From Evansella tamaricis (lineage in GTDB: Bacteria; Bacillota; Bacilli; Bacillales; Salisediminibacteriaceae): a stretch of 64,000 bases of DNA. The stretch is taken from positions 33,761 through 97,760 of the forward strand of contig NZ_JAHQCS010000100.1 in assembly GCF_019042215.1 (NCBI RefSeq), written 5' to 3'. The position numbers and the translations under genes were made by a program. The notes under the pieces were generated by a model, which saw only the letters and a list, made by a program, of their open reading frames with translations, did not search any database and was not told where the DNA came from. Numbering within the stretch: the stretch's first letter is position 1; each line of letters starts with the position of its first letter. Positions 43,336 to 53,544 of the stretch are shown here, one piece after another.

Positions 43336-43589
43336 TTGTAGGAATAGATGTATTTAATAAGTGGGGAGCAAATCAGCAAATGTTTTGAAACCACTTTTCT
43401 TAAAATGTTGATCTTAGTTATATAATATTTTGTTTGATTTTCATGGATTATAACACTTTTTTTCTCCGACGGTTTGATACTGACGTAAAATTTGATAATA
43501 GCCGATTCATCAACTATTTGTTACTATATATAGTGTAATGGGAAAAGTGATCAGTAATATATTTAAGGACAGCTTGGGAGGCATATCTC
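43336..43589. other. AT-rich upstream region of sdaAB
   Basis: No gene is seen between the degV terminator and sdaAB. The stretch is AT-rich and presumably contains the sdaAB promoter; only a TATA-rich block around 43525-43545 is suggestive. Confidence 0.5.
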
Positions 43590-44252
43590 ATGAAATATAG
43601 AAGTGTGTTTGATATTATTGGACCAGTTATGATCGGTCCATCCAGTTCACATACAGCAGGTGCGGCACGAATTGGTCTCGTTGCAAGGCAGCTTTTTCAA
43701 AAGGAACCAACATGGGTAGAGTTTCATTTATACGGGTCGTTTGCAAAAACGTATTTAGGACATGGAACAGATGTGGCTCTAACAGGAGGCGTTTTAGGTT
43801 ATGATACGAGTGATATTAGAATTACAGAATCACTAAAATTTGCGGAGGAACAGGGGTTAATTGTCTCCTTCCATGAGGAAGAGGCTCAAACGGACCATCC
43901 TAATACAGTAAGGATACGTCTCGGAGATAAACAAAGCGAGATGGAACTCGTTGGAATTTCCATTGGCGGCGGTAAGGTTGAAATAAAAGAACTGAATGGC
44001 TTTCAACTTCGTCTTAGTGGTAACCATCCAGCCATTTTAGTCGTCCACCACGATCGTTTCGGGGCAATTGCATCCGTTTCCACAGCACTGGCTAAGCATC
44101 AGATTAATATAGGACATATGGAAGTTTCCCGAAAAGAAGTGGGAAAAGAAGCGTTAATGGTGATTGAAGTGGATCAGAATATCGGAAAAGATATATTAAG
44201 TGAAATAGAAAAGATGGAACTGGTAACACAAGTAACGAAAATACATGAGTGA
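43590..44252 (+). CDS. sdaAB: L-serine dehydratase, iron-sulfur-dependent, beta subunit
   Basis: The 220-residue protein has the serine dehydratase beta domain (IGPSSSHTAGAARIG near residue 15, GSFAKTYLGHGTD near residue 49) and a C-terminal ACT domain from about residue 147, where serine is thought to bind. Together with the alpha subunit it deaminates serine to pyruvate. It starts after GGGAGGC and is 28 bases before sdaAA. Confidence 0.96.
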   Translation: MKYRSVFDIIGPVMIGPSSSHTAGAARIGLVARQLFQKEPTWVEFHLYGSFAKTYLGHGTDVALTGGVLGYDTSDIRITESLKFAEEQGLIVSFHEEEAQTDHPNTVRIRLGDKQSEMELVGISIGGGKVEIKELNGFQLRLSGNHPAILVVHHDRFGAIASVSTALAKHQINIGHMEVSRKEVGKEALMVIEVDQNIGKDILSEIEKMELVTQVTKIHE

Positions 44253-44280
44253 TTTTATCCGTAAAGGAGGTAACTGACAT

Positions 44281-45168
44281 ATGTTTCGCAACGTAGAAGA
44301 ACTTGTTTCCATTGCGGAAAAAAAAGAAATACCAATCTCAGAAGTGATGATTCTGCAAGAGATGGAACATCATGATCGCTCCCGAAGAGACATATTTTCT
44401 CAAATGGAACGAAACTTAGATGTGATGGAAAAAGCAGTAGAACGGGGAATCAAAGAGCAGGTAAAGTCCGTTTCAGGACTTACAGGCGGGGATGGTAAAA
44501 AACTGTTTGAATATATTCAGAAGAATGAAACACTTTCTGGAACATTGATGCTAGAAGCGGTGGCGAAAGCAATGGCCACAAATGAAGTGAATGCAGCGAT
44601 GGGAACAATTTGCGCCACTCCAACAGCGGGGTCTGCGGGAGTAGTCCCGGGAACCTTATTTGCTGTCAAAGATAAATTGAACCCAACACGGGAACAAATG
44701 GTCCGCTTCCTTTTTACAAGTGGTGCATTTGGCTTTGTAGTTGCTAATAACGCATCCATTTCCGGCGCTGCAGGTGGCTGTCAAGCGGAGGTGGGCTCTG
44801 CAACAGGGATGGCAGCGGCAGCAATTGTGGAAATGGCAGGGGGAAAACCAAGACAGTCTGCCATGGCCATGGCAATGGCCCTTAAGGGGATGCTTGGATT
44901 AGTATGTGACCCTGTAGCAGGACTAGTGGAAGTGCCGTGTGTGAAACGGAATGCTTTTGGGGCATCTAATGCCCTTGTGGCGGCAGATATGGCACTTGCA
45001 GGAATAGAAAGCCGAATTCCTTGTGATGAAGTAATTGATGCAATGTATCGAATTGGTGAGACGATGCCATTCACACTAAGGGAAACAGGGGAAGGTGGAC
45101 TTGCTGCCACTCCTACTGGGCGTAAATATCAGGAGCAAATTTTTGGTGCGTCAACGAAAAAGGTGTGA
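44281..45168 (+). CDS. sdaAA: L-serine dehydratase, iron-sulfur-dependent, alpha subunit
   Basis: The 295-residue catalytic subunit carries the cysteines expected to hold the 4Fe-4S cluster, seen in TICATPTAGSAG, LVCDPVAGLVEVPC and nearby glycine-rich stretches. AAAGGAGGT precedes ATG 44281. It ends six bases before recG. The operon order sdaAB-sdaAA-recG is standard for Bacillus. Confidence 0.96.
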   Translation: MFRNVEELVSIAEKKEIPISEVMILQEMEHHDRSRRDIFSQMERNLDVMEKAVERGIKEQVKSVSGLTGGDGKKLFEYIQKNETLSGTLMLEAVAKAMATNEVNAAMGTICATPTAGSAGVVPGTLFAVKDKLNPTREQMVRFLFTSGAFGFVVANNASISGAAGGCQAEVGSATGMAAAAIVEMAGGKPRQSAMAMAMALKGMLGLVCDPVAGLVEVPCVKRNAFGASNALVAADMALAGIESRIPCDEVIDAMYRIGETMPFTLRETGEGGLAATPTGRKYQEQIFGASTKKV

Positions 45169-45174
45169 TGAAAA

Positions 45175-47208
45175 ATGAAGGAATCAGTTTCCCATATTCA
45201 AGGTGTGGGACCACGGGCAGTAGAACAATTGGAAGTGATGGGAATTTCAACTGTGGAACAACTTTTGGAGCATTTCCCGTTTCGATACGAAGATTATGCC
45301 ATCCGTCCGATCATGGAGGTGCAGCATGATGAGAGAGTGACGGTGAGGGGGAAGGTTCATAGTGAACCTACTCTTCGTTACTATGGGAAAAATAAAGCCC
45401 GCTTGACCGTTCGCGTACTCGTGGACGGTCTCTTGGTGCAAGCTATATTTTTCAACCAGGGTTACTTAAAGAATCAAATTCATCTTGGGGATGTTATAAC
45501 AATAAATGGAAAGTTTGATCGAAATAGATTGATGATTTCAGGTGGCACAATGAAAACATCGAACCAGGAAGTTACAGGTGGCCTAGAACCCGTATACTCC
45601 GTCAAGGGATCAATCAAAATAACGACTTTACGAAAATATATTCGTCAAGCATTTGAACAGTTTGGAGATCAGATCGGTGAAATACTCCCTCATCAGCTCC
45701 TTTCTGCCTATCGATTATTGAACAGAAGAGAAACATTAGAGCAACTTCATTTTCCAACAGATACGGTCCAGTTAAAACAGGCAAAACGGAGAATGATCTA
45801 TGAAGAACTGCTTTTTTTTCAACTGAAAATGCAAATGTTTCGTAAACTGGAGCGTCAAGGGGAAAAAGGCCAGCAAAAAAGATTTAACAAAGAAGATTTA
45901 CTGGTATTTATGGACAAACTCCCTTTTGAATTAACAGGTGCTCAAAAACAGGCTTTAAAGGAGATTTTATCTGATTTAACGGCCGATCACCGCATGAACC
46001 GTCTGTTGCAAGGTGATGTGGGGTCCGGGAAAACAATTGTGGCGGGGATTGCCCTTTACGTAAATGCGAAAGCTGGTTTTCAAGGGGCACTCATGGTTCC
46101 AACCGAGATCTTAGCGGAACAGCATAAGGCATCTTTAAAGGAATTGTTAGAACCTTTTGGTTTACGAGTGGAACTTCTTTCAGGTTCAGCGAAGGCAAAG
46201 GAACGTCGTGAGATTTTAGGAGCATTGAAGGAAGGGAGTGTTGATGTGTTGATTGGCACTCATGCTTTAATTCAAGATGGAGTAGACTTTCATCATCTCG
46301 GCCTTGTAATTACAGATGAACAACACCGATTTGGGGTAGAACAACGAAGGATTTTAAGGAACAAAGGACTCCGCCCTGATGTCTTATTTATGACTGCTAC
46401 ACCGATTCCCCGAACGTTAGCCATCTCTGTTTTTGGAGATATGGATGTGTCAATTATTAATGAAATGCCGAAGGGAAGAAAACCGGTGGATACGAGATGG
46501 GCTAAACATGATATGTTACCTAGAGTGATTGAATTTTTAAAAAGGGAACTTGGGAAAGGGCATCAGGCATATGTCATTTGTCCGCTCATTGAAGAATCTG
46601 ATAAACTGGATGTCCAAAATGCTATTGATGTACACCACCAATTAACACAAGTTTTTCCTGAATTTACGGTTGGCTTAATGCATGGTAGGCTGTCTTCTGA
46701 TGAAAAGGATTGTGTCATGAATGAATTTGCAAAAAACAACGTTCACATACTAGTATCTACCACTGTCGTAGAAGTTGGGGTAAACGTACCCAATGCAACG
46801 GTCATGGTGATCTATGATGCGGAGCGCTTTGGCTTAGCGCAATTACATCAGCTCAGGGGACGGGTGGGACGTGGACAAGCACAGTCCTATTGTATTCTAT
46901 TGGCAGATCCTAAATCGGATGTCGGAAAAGAGCGAATGCAGATTATGACGGATACAAATGACGGCTTTGAGCTATCAGAAAGAGATCTAGAGTTAAGGGG
47001 ACCGGGTGAATTTTTCGGTTCGAGACAAAGCGGGTTGCCAAACTTTAAAGTTGCAGATATTGTGGAAGATTTCAGAGTATTAGAAGTGGCACGTCAGGAT
47101 GCGGCTAAACTCGTGAATTCAGAGGCTTTTTGGAAATCGAATGATTATGAGAAACTTCGGAAAAAATTAGAGGAGCAAGGTGTGTTTCAAGATCAAAAAT
47201 TGGACTGA
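45175..47208 (+). CDS. recG: ATP-dependent DNA helicase RecG
   Basis: The 677-residue branch-migration helicase has an N-terminal wedge/OB domain (about residues 50-145) and superfamily 2 helicase lobes. Walker A is LLQGDVGSGKT near residue 280 and Walker B DEQHRFG near residue 382. The C-terminal VGRGQAQSYC and SERDLELRGPGEF segments are conserved. It remodels stalled forks and recombination intermediates. It lies six bases after sdaAA. Confidence 0.98.
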   Translation: MKESVSHIQGVGPRAVEQLEVMGISTVEQLLEHFPFRYEDYAIRPIMEVQHDERVTVRGKVHSEPTLRYYGKNKARLTVRVLVDGLLVQAIFFNQGYLKNQIHLGDVITINGKFDRNRLMISGGTMKTSNQEVTGGLEPVYSVKGSIKITTLRKYIRQAFEQFGDQIGEILPHQLLSAYRLLNRRETLEQLHFPTDTVQLKQAKRRMIYEELLFFQLKMQMFRKLERQGEKGQQKRFNKEDLLVFMDKLPFELTGAQKQALKEILSDLTADHRMNRLLQGDVGSGKTIVAGIALYVNAKAGFQGALMVPTEILAEQHKASLKELLEPFGLRVELLSGSAKAKERREILGALKEGSVDVLIGTHALIQDGVDFHHLGLVITDEQHRFGVEQRRILRNKGLRPDVLFMTATPIPRTLAISVFGDMDVSIINEMPKGRKPVDTRWAKHDMLPRVIEFLKRELGKGHQAYVICPLIEESDKLDVQNAIDVHHQLTQVFPEFTVGLMHGRLSSDEKDCVMNEFAKNNVHILVSTTVVEVGVNVPNATVMVIYDAERFGLAQLHQLRGRVGRGQAQSYCILLADPKSDVGKERMQIMTDTNDGFELSERDLELRGPGEFFGSRQSGLPNFKVADIVEDFRVLEVARQDAAKLVNSEAFWKSNDYEKLRKKLEEQGVFQDQKLD

Positions 47209-47256
47209 CACCTAAAACAGTACATTCCTGATTCATTCTCTCAGAAAATTATTGGT

Positions 47257-47307
47257 TGAAAATAACGGGAACGAATTATATACTACTATTAGTACCTAGT
47301 CATATTA
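47257..47307 (+). promoter_or_regulatory. fapR promoter with FapR operator
   Basis: TTGAAA (47257-47262) and TATACT (47279-47284) are 16 bases apart. Immediately downstream, 47288-47307 reads ATTAGTACCTAGTCATATTA, closely matching the known FapR box TTAGTACCTAGTCTTAA. The operator covers the start region, so FapR would repress its own operon until malonyl-CoA releases it. Confidence 0.92.
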
Positions 47308-47323
47308 GCGTGGATGTGATGAG

Positions 47324-47878
47324 ATGAAATTGCCGAAAAAGCAGCGCCAACCGCTGTTGAAAGAGAAGATTAAAGAAAATCCATTTATTACTGACGATGC
47401 ACTTGCTGATTTTTTTGAAGTTAGTGTTCAGACGATTCGTCTCGATCGACTGGAATTAAATATTCCGGAAGTGAGGGAACGGATAAAACATGTTGCACAA
47501 CAGCAATATGATACGGTGAAGGCACTTCCCTTAGAAGAGGTTATTGGAGAAGTGATCGATCTAGAGTTAGACAAGCATGCCATTTCCATCCTTGACATTC
47601 GTGATGAACATGTTTTTTCCCGGACAGGAATTGCCCGTGGGCATCATTTGTTCGCTCAGGCAAACTCCTTAGCTGTTGCTATCATTGACGATGAATTAGC
47701 TTTAACGGCGAAAGCAAAGGTTTCCTTTAAACGTCGGGTGAGAGTTGGAGAGAGAGTTGTTGCCAAAGCGAATGTGACAGATATTGGAGAAGATCGAACC
47801 ATCGTTGAAGTAAATAGTTACGTTGACCAAGAAATCGTTTTTCATGGAGAATTCTCCATGTTCCGTCAAGATCAATAA
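47324..47878 (+). CDS. fapR: Malonyl-CoA-responsive repressor of fatty acid and phospholipid synthesis FapR
   Basis: The 184-residue regulator has an N-terminal DeoR-like helix-turn-helix ([25 protein letters not shown], about residues 22-47, of which the core is SVQTIRLDR), a linker helix, and a hot-dog fold effector domain with [16 protein letters not shown] near residue 105. A FapR box lies in its own promoter, so it is autoregulated. It leads the operon fapR-plsX-fabD-fabG-acpP. Confidence 0.96.
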   Translation: MKLPKKQRQPLLKEKIKENPFITDDALADFFEVSVQTIRLDRLELNIPEVRERIKHVAQQQYDTVKALPLEEVIGEVIDLELDKHAISILDIRDEHVFSRTGIARGHHLFAQANSLAVAIIDDELALTAKAKVSFKRRVRVGERVVAKANVTDIGEDRTIVEVNSYVDQEIVFHGEFSMFRQDQ

Positions 47879-47897
47879 AAAAGGGAGGCAGCGCAGT

Positions 47898-48896
47898 ATG
47901 AAGTTAGCCGTCGATGCAATGGGTGGAGACAATGCCCCTGAAAGTATTATTAAAGGTTGCCAACTTGCGTTAGAGTCTTTTCCAGACTTAAAAGTGACAT
48001 TGGTTGGAAATGAAAAGGAAATCACCAAATTTACGAATGCTTCCGACCGAATTGAAATAGTACATACAGATGTAATTATCGATAATGATGATTCTCCGGT
48101 GAAAGCTGTTCGAAGAAAGAAAGACGCATCCATGGTATTAGCTGTTCAGCAGGTTAAAGATGGGGTGGCCGATGCAGCCATTTCTGCCGGGAATACAGGA
48201 GCTCTCATGACAGCAGGGTTATTAATTGTTGGAAGAATAAAGGGAATTGAACGTCCAGCATTATCACCTATGCTCCCAACATTGGGGGGGGACGGGTTTC
48301 TCCTGTTGGATGTGGGGGCAAATATGGATGCTAAAGCCTCTCATCTAGTTCAATATGCTCTAATGGGTGACGTCTATATGAAAAAAGTGAGAAAAGTGGC
48401 AAAGCCTAGAATCGGCCTTTTGAATGTGGGAACCGAAGCAGGAAAAGGCACTGAACTTACTAAAGAAGTGTTCACCCTTCTCGAAAATAGTCAAATGGAA
48501 TTTGTGGGCAATGTGGAAGCAAGGGACCTTTTAGAGGGAGTTGCGGATGTGGTTGTGTGTGATGGGTTTTCTGGGAACCTGGTGTTGAAATCCATTGAAG
48601 GGACAGCCTTATCCCTGTTTTCATTATTAAAAAAGGAACTCACTTCCTCGTTAAAAAATAAATTGGCTGCAGGTGTTCTTAAGCCCTCTTTTAAACAGGT
48701 GAAGCTCAAAATGGATTATTCCGAATATGGTGGTGCGGGTCTTTTTGGATTAAATGCACCTGTAATAAAAGCCCATGGATCTTCGGACGAACGGGCATTC
48801 TTTAATGCAATCAGACAGGCCAAAACCATGTACGATGAAAAAGTGGTAGAGACGATACAGCAGGAGCTGCAAGAAAATCTCTCGGAAAAGGAGTAA
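47898..48896 (+). CDS. plsX: Phosphate acyltransferase PlsX
   Basis: The 332-residue enzyme makes acyl-phosphate from acyl-ACP for phospholipid synthesis. It opens [14 protein letters not shown] and contains SAGNTGAL near residue 98 and DVGANMDAK near residue 140. ATG 47898 follows AAGGGAGGC; the longer open frame overlaps fapR and is not family-like. Its product joins the acyl-phosphate pool also supplied by FakA/FakB encoded about 6 kb upstream. Confidence 0.96.
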   Translation: MKLAVDAMGGDNAPESIIKGCQLALESFPDLKVTLVGNEKEITKFTNASDRIEIVHTDVIIDNDDSPVKAVRRKKDASMVLAVQQVKDGVADAAISAGNTGALMTAGLLIVGRIKGIERPALSPMLPTLGGDGFLLLDVGANMDAKASHLVQYALMGDVYMKKVRKVAKPRIGLLNVGTEAGKGTELTKEVFTLLENSQMEFVGNVEARDLLEGVADVVVCDGFSGNLVLKSIEGTALSLFSLLKKELTSSLKNKLAAGVLKPSFKQVKLKMDYSEYGGAGLFGLNAPVIKAHGSSDERAFFNAIRQAKTMYDEKVVETIQQELQENLSEKE

Positions 48897-48902
48897 TAAC
48901 GA

Positions 48903-49841
48903 ATGGGGAAAATTGCGTTACTTTTTCCAGGACAAGGTTCACAGCAGGTTGGAATGGGGAAAGAATTAGCCGAAAAATATGAAGTTTGTAAAAAGATCTT
49001 TGAGGAAGGGGATAAGGTTTTAGGGGAATCTTTATCAGACCTTATTTTCGCAGGAGACGAAGAAACATTAAAGCGGACAGAAAATACACAGCCTGCTCTT
49101 TTGACAACAAGTATCGCCATTTGGGAAGTATTAAAGGAAAAAGGTGTGGATGCGGATTACGCGTCAGGACATAGCTTAGGGGAATATTCAGCCTTAGTGG
49201 CAAGTGGAGCCTTAACTTTTTTGGAAGCGTGTCTTGCCGTAAGAAAACGAGGCCAATGGATGGAAGAGGCGGTTCCAGTTGGTCAAGGTACAATGGCAGC
49301 CATCCTAGGGATGGAGAGGGATGAACTAGTTCAGGTAACGAAAGAAGCATCAGAGTCTGCCGGAGCTGTTCAGCCTGCTAATTTTAACTGTCCTGGTCAA
49401 ATCGTAATATCTGGTACAGTGGAGGGAGTCCAGGCTGCGTCTGAACTAGCCAGAGAACGGGGGGCAAAGCGAGTCATTCCCCTGTCTGTCAGTGGACCAT
49501 TTCATTCCTCTTTAATGCAGCCAGCTGCAGACAAAATGAAAGCTCATTTACAAACGGTGACCATTTCAACACCTCGCATCCCGGTGATTGCAAATGTCAC
49601 TGGGGAAAAGGTAACAGATCCGGAAACAATCCGCCAATTACTATATGAACAAATTTACTCTCCAGTTCTGTGGGAAGATACCGTTCGTACACTTGTTAAC
49701 GAAGGGGTTGAAACGTTTATTGAATTAGGTCCAGGAAAAGTATTAAGTGGACTGGTCAAGAAGGTGAACCGCCGTGCAACAGTATTACCAGTATATGATG
49801 AAGAAACATTAGAAAAGGCAATCACAACGATTAAAGGGTAA
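48903..49841 (+). CDS. fabD: Malonyl-CoA:ACP transacylase
   Basis: The 312-residue enzyme loads malonate onto ACP. GQGSQ is near residue 10, the nucleophile Ser91 lies in GHSLGEYSA, and the catalytic histidine lies in GPFHSSLM near residue 199. It begins six bases after plsX and uses an AAAGGAG site in the plsX end. Confidence 0.97.
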   Translation: MGKIALLFPGQGSQQVGMGKELAEKYEVCKKIFEEGDKVLGESLSDLIFAGDEETLKRTENTQPALLTTSIAIWEVLKEKGVDADYASGHSLGEYSALVASGALTFLEACLAVRKRGQWMEEAVPVGQGTMAAILGMERDELVQVTKEASESAGAVQPANFNCPGQIVISGTVEGVQAASELARERGAKRVIPLSVSGPFHSSLMQPAADKMKAHLQTVTISTPRIPVIANVTGEKVTDPETIRQLLYEQIYSPVLWEDTVRTLVNEGVETFIELGPGKVLSGLVKKVNRRATVLPVYDEETLEKAITTIKG

Positions 49842-49855
49842 GGAGTGATGGAAAC

Positions 49856-50593
49856 GTGCAAGGACAAAACGCACTTATAACTGGGGGATCCCGTGGTATT
49901 GGTAGATCCATATGTCTTGCCTTGGCAAAACAAGGTGTCAATGTGGCTGTTAATTACTCTGGGAGTAAAGACAAAGCGGAGGCAGTAGCCGAAGAATGTC
50001 GCAACCACGGTGTAAAATCTATGGCGATACAAGCCAATGTGGCCGATTCGGATGCTGTGGGAACAATGGTTAAAACGGTTATTGATGAATTCGGATCACT
50101 GGAAATTCTTGTTAATAATGCTGGAATTACTAAAGATAATCTTGTTATGAGAATGAAAGAAGAGGACTTTGATGCAGTCATCGATACGAACTTAAAAGGT
50201 GTATTCAATTGTTCTAAAGCTGTTACCCGACCAATGATGAAACAGCGATACGGTCGAATCATCAATATATCTTCTGTTGTTGGTGTACTTGGGAATGCGG
50301 GCCAGGCAAATTATGTGGCAAGTAAAGCTGGGGTGATTGGCTTAACCAAATCAATGGCAAGGGAACTGGCAAATCGTAACATCCATGTGAATGCTATTGC
50401 CCCCGGGTTTATTGAAACAGATATGACAGAGAAACTAGGTGAGGAACTGACTCAAGAAATGCTCAAGCAAATTCCACTTGGAAAACTGGGATCTCCAGAA
50501 CAAATTGCTTCGGTCGTCACCTTTTTAACAAGTGAAGCATCGTCCTATATGACAGGACAAACCCTTCATGTGGATGGCGGAATGGTCATGTAA
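49856..50593 (+). CDS. fabG: 3-oxoacyl-ACP reductase FabG
   Basis: The 245-residue short-chain dehydrogenase reduces beta-ketoacyl-ACP with NADPH. The nucleotide-binding [10 protein letters not shown] motif is near residue 9, NNAG near 87, and the catalytic Ser/Tyr/Lys are in NISSVVG and YVASKAG near residues 138-155. It starts at GTG 49856 after AAGGAGTG, 14 bases from fabD. Confidence 0.96.
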   Translation: MQGQNALITGGSRGIGRSICLALAKQGVNVAVNYSGSKDKAEAVAEECRNHGVKSMAIQANVADSDAVGTMVKTVIDEFGSLEILVNNAGITKDNLVMRMKEEDFDAVIDTNLKGVFNCSKAVTRPMMKQRYGRIINISSVVGVLGNAGQANYVASKAGVIGLTKSMARELANRNIHVNAIAPGFIETDMTEKLGEELTQEMLKQIPLGKLGSPEQIASVVTFLTSEASSYMTGQTLHVDGGMVM

Positions 50594-50664
50594 ATTGTAG
50601 AAACTTAAAACGAACTAGTTTTTTTTGACAGTTTGTCCTATAATTACTGAGAGGAGGTGAGCGT

Positions 50665-50898
50665 ATGTCAGCAGTCATTGATCGTATTGCAAAAATCGTT
50701 ACAGACCGTCTTGGTGTGGACGTGGCAGAAGTAAAACCGGAAGCGACGTTTAAAGACGACTTAGGTGCAGACTCCTTGGATGTTGTTGAACTTGTTATGG
50801 AACTAGAAGATGAGTTCGACTTAGAAATTTCCGATGAAGATGCTGAAAAGATCTCAACTGTAGGTGACGTTATCGAATACATAGAGCGTCATCAATAG
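50665..50898 (+). CDS. acpP: Acyl carrier protein
   Basis: The 77-residue acidic four-helix protein has the phosphopantetheine site DSLD with Ser37. A strong GAGAGGAGGTGA precedes the ATG. It is the last gene of the FapR operon; rnc follows only after a 430-base structured repeat, whereas in B. subtilis the two are nearly adjacent. Confidence 0.98.
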   Translation: MSAVIDRIAKIVTDRLGVDVAEVKPEATFKDDLGADSLDVVELVMELEDEFDLEISDEDAEKISTVGDVIEYIERHQ

Positions 50899-50907
50899 TT
50901 TTTAAAA

Positions 50908-51303
50908 GAGGCTGGGGACATAAACTAAAGTGTTTAATTGAAAATCCGACAACACACAACCATAGCGAAGGAAATAAACGAGCGTACTGTCTCTTCCTCT
51001 AAAAGCTAATGCTGACGAAGTGTATCCGTCGAGACAACTCGAAGCATTAGCAAGGAAGTAGACGCTCGTTCCTGCGGGATTAAAGGCAAGGGTGAGACCC
51101 CACAGTGCGTATGCACGAGGAGGCTCACCAGCCGCCCGCGGCAAAGAAGACACCGTGACTGCGAACGAAGTGAAGCAAGAACGGATGTCGCACTTGTGCC
51201 TGTGGTAAAAGGGAAGTATATTTCCGTAACTAATGATTGTATTAACTATCAACATACTGTTCGGATTTTTCATTGATTAATACACTTTTATCCCAGCCTC
51301 CTT
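50908..51303. repeat. Large structured repeat, copy A, with inverted ends
   Basis: This 396-base element fills the acpP-rnc gap. Its ends are imperfect inverted repeats: GAGGCTGGGGACATAAAC at the left against TTTTATCCCAGCCTC at the right, and the pairing extends inward (AATTGAAAATCCGA against TCGGATTTTTCATTG). The interior has several further stems, for example AACGAGCG/CGCTCGTT, GCTAATGCT/AGCATTAGC and GTGCGTATGCAC. It is more G+C-rich than the surroundings and has no credible gene. A diverged copy sharing ordered sequence blocks is at 53545-53780. It could be a MITE-like element or a structured RNA. Confidence 0.75.
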
Positions 51304-51330
51304 TCCAAATTATAATCTGAGAGAGAAACG

Positions 51331-52113
51331 ATGGGGGTTCTCATGCAACAATCACGCAAAATCCAAAGAAGGGGAATAAAGCAACGCACCCCGAAAAAGA
51401 TGCAATTAACAAAAGCACAAAAAGTGAAATATATTCAGTTTTTAGAGTCCATCCATATTGAGTACCAAAATGAAGACCTTTTTATTCAAGCATTTACTCA
51501 TTCATCTTACGTGAATGAACATCGGATTCGTCCACACGATGATAATGAGAGGCTCGAGTTTTTAGGAGATGCGGTTTTGGAATTGGCCATCTCACAATAC
51601 TTGTTTAAGAACTATGAGAACATGAGTGAAGGGGAGATGACCAAACTCAGAGCTGCCATCGTATGTGAGCCATCTTTAGCAAAAATAGCTGATGAACTTA
51701 ACTTTGGTGACCATGTTTTGCTTGGAAAAGGGGAAGAGATGACAGGTGGAAGAAAGCGCCCTGCATTACTGGCTGATGTTTTTGAATCATTTGTAGGGGC
51801 ACTTTATCTGGATGTTGGAATGGACGCGGTTTATAAGTTTTTGGAGGAGTATGTTTATCCACAAATTGCTGATGGAGCCTTCTCCCATATGATGGACTAT
51901 AAGAGCCAGTTACAGGAGTTAATTCAACGGGAAGGTCAAGGGAATATCCAGTACAAAATTGTCCAAGAAAAAGGCCCTGCCCATTGTCGAGAGTTCGTTT
52001 CTGAAGTGTGGCTAGAAACGAATCAATTAGGTAAAGGGACAGGGAAGTCGAAGAAAGAAGCAGAACAAATGGCTGCTCAAAAAGCATTAGAAAAACTTTC
52101 CGATGAAGACTAA
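51331..52113 (+). CDS. rnc: Ribonuclease III
   Basis: The 260-residue double-strand-specific RNase has the catalytic signature [13 protein letters not shown] near residue 72, the second acidic site in [13 protein letters not shown] near residue 150, and a C-terminal dsRNA-binding domain (about residues 185-255). It processes rRNA precursors. ATG 51331 and ATG 51343 are both possible starts; neither has a strong ribosome binding site. In B. subtilis smc and ftsY follow rnc; here they do not. Confidence 0.96.
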   Translation: MGVLMQQSRKIQRRGIKQRTPKKMQLTKAQKVKYIQFLESIHIEYQNEDLFIQAFTHSSYVNEHRIRPHDDNERLEFLGDAVLELAISQYLFKNYENMSEGEMTKLRAAIVCEPSLAKIADELNFGDHVLLGKGEEMTGGRKRPALLADVFESFVGALYLDVGMDAVYKFLEEYVYPQIADGAFSHMMDYKSQLQELIQREGQGNIQYKIVQEKGPAHCREFVSEVWLETNQLGKGTGKSKKEAEQMAAQKALEKLSDED

Positions 52114-52269
52114 TTAAATCCATCGACCTTATGTCAGGAGTGTAAAGATCTGAGTGGACTAATTGTATTTGTCCAGCCAATTCTTCTCCTGGCATTATTT
52201 TGTATAACGGACACGGTTAACCTTTATCGTAAGACTTTGGTATTTTTATTGGACAAGGAGACTATGTTG

Positions 52270-53133
52270 ATGGAAAACCAATCTAGCATTGATATTATGA
52301 GTAAGCGTTATTCTGTAAGAACATTTGAAACCACTCCCATAGAAGACGTTCACCATCAGTATATTAAGGAGTACATAAACAATGAATCAAACTTAATAGG
52401 CCCTTTTGGTAATAAAAGCAGGATAGAATATATTCCAGTTATTAATAATGTGACTGATAAAGGAATTAAATTAGGAACATACGGTTTCATAAAAAATCCT
52501 CAAGCATATTTAGTAGGTATCACAGAAAATAAAACTTACCCGCTGATTGACTTTGCTTATGTATTTCAAAAGCTGCTTCTACAATTAGAGAAATTTGGGA
52601 TTGGAAATTGTTGGATGGGTGGGACGTTCAGTCGAAAATCCTTTCAAAAAGAACTCGTTATAGGGGACGGTAATTTCATCCCCGGTATATCACCAATAGG
52701 CTATCCAAGAATAAAACAGCGTCTGTTTGATAAAACACTTCGTAAAGTAGTAAGAGCGGATAATAAGAAGTCGTGGGAAAAGCTTTTTTTTCATCACACA
52801 TTTGAGATGACTTTAGAGAGAAACACCGCAGAAAAATTAGAAATTCCCATCGAAATGGTGAGAATTGGACCGTCTGCATCCAACAAGCAGCCATGGCGAC
52901 TCGTCTTATCCAAAGATAAAACCGCCTGTCACTTTTACATTGAACATACACCAAATTATAGTAGTTCTTTTGGCTATGATATGCAGTTGTTAGATATGGG
53001 AATTGCCATGTGCCAATTTCACTTAGCCTGCAGTGAAATAGGGATAGACGGGTATTGGGTTCAAGAAGACCCTAATCTTACTTTACCAACGGAACAAACG
53101 GAGTATTTATTCAGTTGGAAGTGTAAGCGGTGA
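52270..53133 (+). CDS. Nitroreductase-like protein (TM1586 family)
   Basis: The 287-residue protein resembles the putative TM nitroreductase family: a RYSVRTFE segment near residue 15 (FMN-phosphate-binding type), and two related halves, the second containing RIGPSASNKQPWRLVL near residue 206. Members may bind FMN and reduce unknown substrates. ATG 52270 follows AAGGAG by nine bases; in-frame ATG 52264 and TTG 52267 are alternatives. It occupies the place expected for smc. The upstream 156 bases show no clear terminator for rnc. Confidence 0.75.
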   Translation: MENQSSIDIMSKRYSVRTFETTPIEDVHHQYIKEYINNESNLIGPFGNKSRIEYIPVINNVTDKGIKLGTYGFIKNPQAYLVGITENKTYPLIDFAYVFQKLLLQLEKFGIGNCWMGGTFSRKSFQKELVIGDGNFIPGISPIGYPRIKQRLFDKTLRKVVRADNKKSWEKLFFHHTFEMTLERNTAEKLEIPIEMVRIGPSASNKQPWRLVLSKDKTACHFYIEHTPNYSSSFGYDMQLLDMGIAMCQFHLACSEIGIDGYWVQEDPNLTLPTEQTEYLFSWKCKR

Positions 53134-53200
53134 AGGTGTTTTAAATACTTTGATAAAAAGTCTGTATTTGGAGTACACTACTTCTCAGGAGGCGATAAGA

Positions 53201-53323
53201 ATGCTAAGTATAATCAAGTTTATTGTATCACTACTTCCATATGTTAGACGATTAGTCCGTCAGTTACAGTTAAACTTAATTAGCTTCTCGTACCTCCACA
53301 ACCTCAACCCGAGCAGGTTCTAA
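53201..53323 (+). CDS. Small cationic, amphipathic peptide, 40 residues
   Basis: A 40-codon frame with a strong AGGAGGCGATAAG Shine-Dalgarno site starts MLSIIKFIVSLLPYVRR. The first 17 residues are hydrophobic; then follow arginine-rich and leucine-rich turns (RRLVRQLQL) and a polar tail. It lies between the nitroreductase-like gene and a terminator hairpin, so it looks like a real, separately ended gene. No family is recognised. Possible roles are a membrane-binding peptide, toxin or leader peptide; none is supported further. Confidence 0.5.
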   Translation: MLSIIKFIVSLLPYVRRLVRQLQLNLISFSYLHNLNPSRF

Positions 53324-53343
53324 TATACCTTGTGGGCTTGACA

Positions 53344-53380
53344 GTGCTGGCTCTTCCATTACGGGAGAGCCAGTATTTGT
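53344..53380 (+). terminator. Terminator after the 40-residue gene
   Basis: CTGGCTCT pairs with AGAGCCAG around TCCATTACGGG, followed by TATTTGTTT. The T-tract is modest. Confidence 0.7.
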
Positions 53381-53544
53381 TTCTACGAAGAAATGGCTTT
53401 TTTACGAAATTTCCTCGAATACTCCAGTTTATTAAGGTATAATTAGCAAAGGAATACATAACACCTTTTTAACGAAATAGAATTAATCTTGAGGTGCTCT
53501 TTTCGTAAACTTTGTTGCTTTTTGAGAAAAGCTTGGAGAAGTTT

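Noticed and set aside
50625..50644. TTGACA and TATAAT before acpP as a promoter
   Set aside because: Only eight bases separate them, so they cannot form one sigma-A promoter; TATAAT alone may still be part of another.
50902..51273. 123-codon reverse frame across structured repeat copy A
   Set aside because: It lies wholly in the repeat, has no ribosome binding site or recognisable domain, and the copy B sequence does not keep it.
51698..52195. 165-codon reverse frame opposite rnc
   Set aside because: Shadow of rnc; no family resemblance or ribosome binding site.
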